From Acidimicrobiia bacterium (GTDB taxonomy: Bacteria > Actinomycetota > Acidimicrobiia > IMCC26256 > JAENVU01), in the NCBI GenBank assembly GCA_016650415.1, contig JAENVU010000462.1, positions 1-5,626 on the forward strand: a DNA stretch of 5,626 nt, written 5' to 3'. The position numbers and the translations under genes are program-made. Positions 5,186 to 5,626 of the stretch are shown one piece after another. The stretch's first letter is position 1. Each line of letters opens with the position of its first letter. Under the pieces are notes generated by a model that was not told the DNA's origin, made no database searches, and saw only the letters and a program-made list of their open reading frames with translations.

Positions 5186-5626
5186 ATGGTGATGAAGTCG
5201 TCGCAGACCGACTATCTCGTCGTGGGCGCGGGCGCGATGGGGATGGCGTTCACCGACGCCTTGATCGATCACGCCGACGTGCACGTCACGCTCGTCGACC
5301 GTCGTCATACGGCCAGCGGGCACTGGCAGGACGCGTACCCGTTCGTCCAACTCCATCAGGCGTCGGTGTTCTACGGCGTCGCGTCGACGGTGCTCGGCAC
5401 CGGCGCGGTACAGGAGCGCGGCCCGGAGGCGGGCCTCCAGGAGCGGGCCCGACAGTCCGAGATCCAGACCTACTACGACGACATCCTGCATCGCCGTTTC
5501 CTTGCCTCGGGGAAGGTCACCTTCCTCGGCGGGAGCGAGTACCACACCGACGGCACCTCCCACTTCGTGACCTCGCTCGTGTCGGGTGAGACGGTGGAAG
5601 TCGGCGTACGGCGCCGGGTCGTCGAC
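5186..5626 (+). CDS. FAD/NAD(P)-binding oxidoreductase (monooxygenase-like), 5' part
   Basis: The frame is open to the window edge, so only the first 147 residues are visible. The N-terminus YLVVGAGAMGMAF (10-22) carries the GxGxxG dinucleotide loop. It is followed by the second strand VHVTLVDRR (32-40), whose D38 would bind the FAD ribose. HWQDAYPFVQLHQ (46-58) resembles the GGHW...YP..RLHQ stretch of actinobacterial flavoproteins annotated as NAD(P)/FAD-binding or flavin monooxygenase-like. SEIQTYYDDIL (91-101) is a further family-like segment. The NADP-binding half and C-terminus are outside the window, so the reaction cannot be named. Start ATG 5186 has GGAGG 9 bases upstream; ATG 5192 is too far from it. 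The gene is divergent from the methyltransferase across a 147-base region that may control both. Confidence 0.85.
   Translation, partial: MVMKSSQTDYLVVGAGAMGMAFTDALIDHADVHVTLVDRRHTASGHWQDAYPFVQLHQASVFYGVASTVLGTGAVQERGPEAGLQERARQSEIQTYYDDILHRRFLASGKVTFLGGSEYHTDGTSHFVTSLVSGETVEVGVRRRVVD

Noticed and set aside
5042..5563. A 173-codon open frame on - opposite the oxidoreductase
   Set aside because: The + strand frame there has a GxGxxG flavin-binding start and a ribosome binding site; the - frame has neither and runs through the divergent control region.
1..5626. CRISPR array, tRNA, insertion sequence or attachment site
   Set aside because: No spaced direct repeats, cloverleaf-like segments, transposase motifs or flanking terminal repeats were seen on either strand.

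Overview
The window is high-GC DNA with dense, short-spaced genes and frequent GTG starts. Its gene families include a DUF151 bifunctional-nuclease protein, an alpha/beta-hydrolase fused to a class III cyclase, a TIGR03086/mycothiol-isomerase-like protein and a Rossmann flavoprotein. This content points to an actinobacterium (Mycobacteriales or another high-GC Actinomycetota, possibly Acidimicrobiia). The genus cannot be fixed from the sequence. No tRNA, rRNA, CRISPR array, insertion sequence or phage gene is visible.

Layout, left to right: (1) the 3' end of a DUF151 gene on + (1-312). (2) A perfectly placed stem-loop between two convergent stop codons (325-350). (3) Three genes on -, read right to left: a TIGR03086 metal-binding protein (2688-2122), a small zf-UBP zinc-finger protein (2061-1771) and a two-domain hydrolase-like/adenylate cyclase protein (about 1643-351). 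(4) A short divergent region (2689-2775) with a good -10 for the + strand and a stem-loop over the start of the - gene. (5) A two-gene + operon with a 4-base ATGA overlap: a Coq4-like protein with a TerB-like N-terminal part (2776-3876), then a small ABM-like ferredoxin-fold protein (3873-4202). (6) A convergent class I SAM methyltransferase on - (5038-4235). (7) A divergent 147-base region with palindromes. (8) The 5' part of a FAD/NAD(P)-binding oxidoreductase on + (5186 to the window end), cut by the window edge.

The most notable part is the right half. A Coq4-family protein carrying the complete HDxxHx11E metal motif lies beside a probable small monooxygenase-fold partner, a UbiE/Coq5-like methyltransferase and a flavin oxidoreductase. 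Actinobacteria normally use menaquinone rather than ubiquinone, so this grouping may modify some other aromatic or quinone-like compound. That is inference from motifs and proximity, because only two of the four genes are clearly co-transcribed. The second notable point is the cyclase. Its cyclase domain keeps every catalytic residue, but its hydrolase-like domain seems to have lost all three triad residues, so it may act as a ligand sensor that controls cAMP synthesis.

No gene-free stretch exceeds 150 bases.
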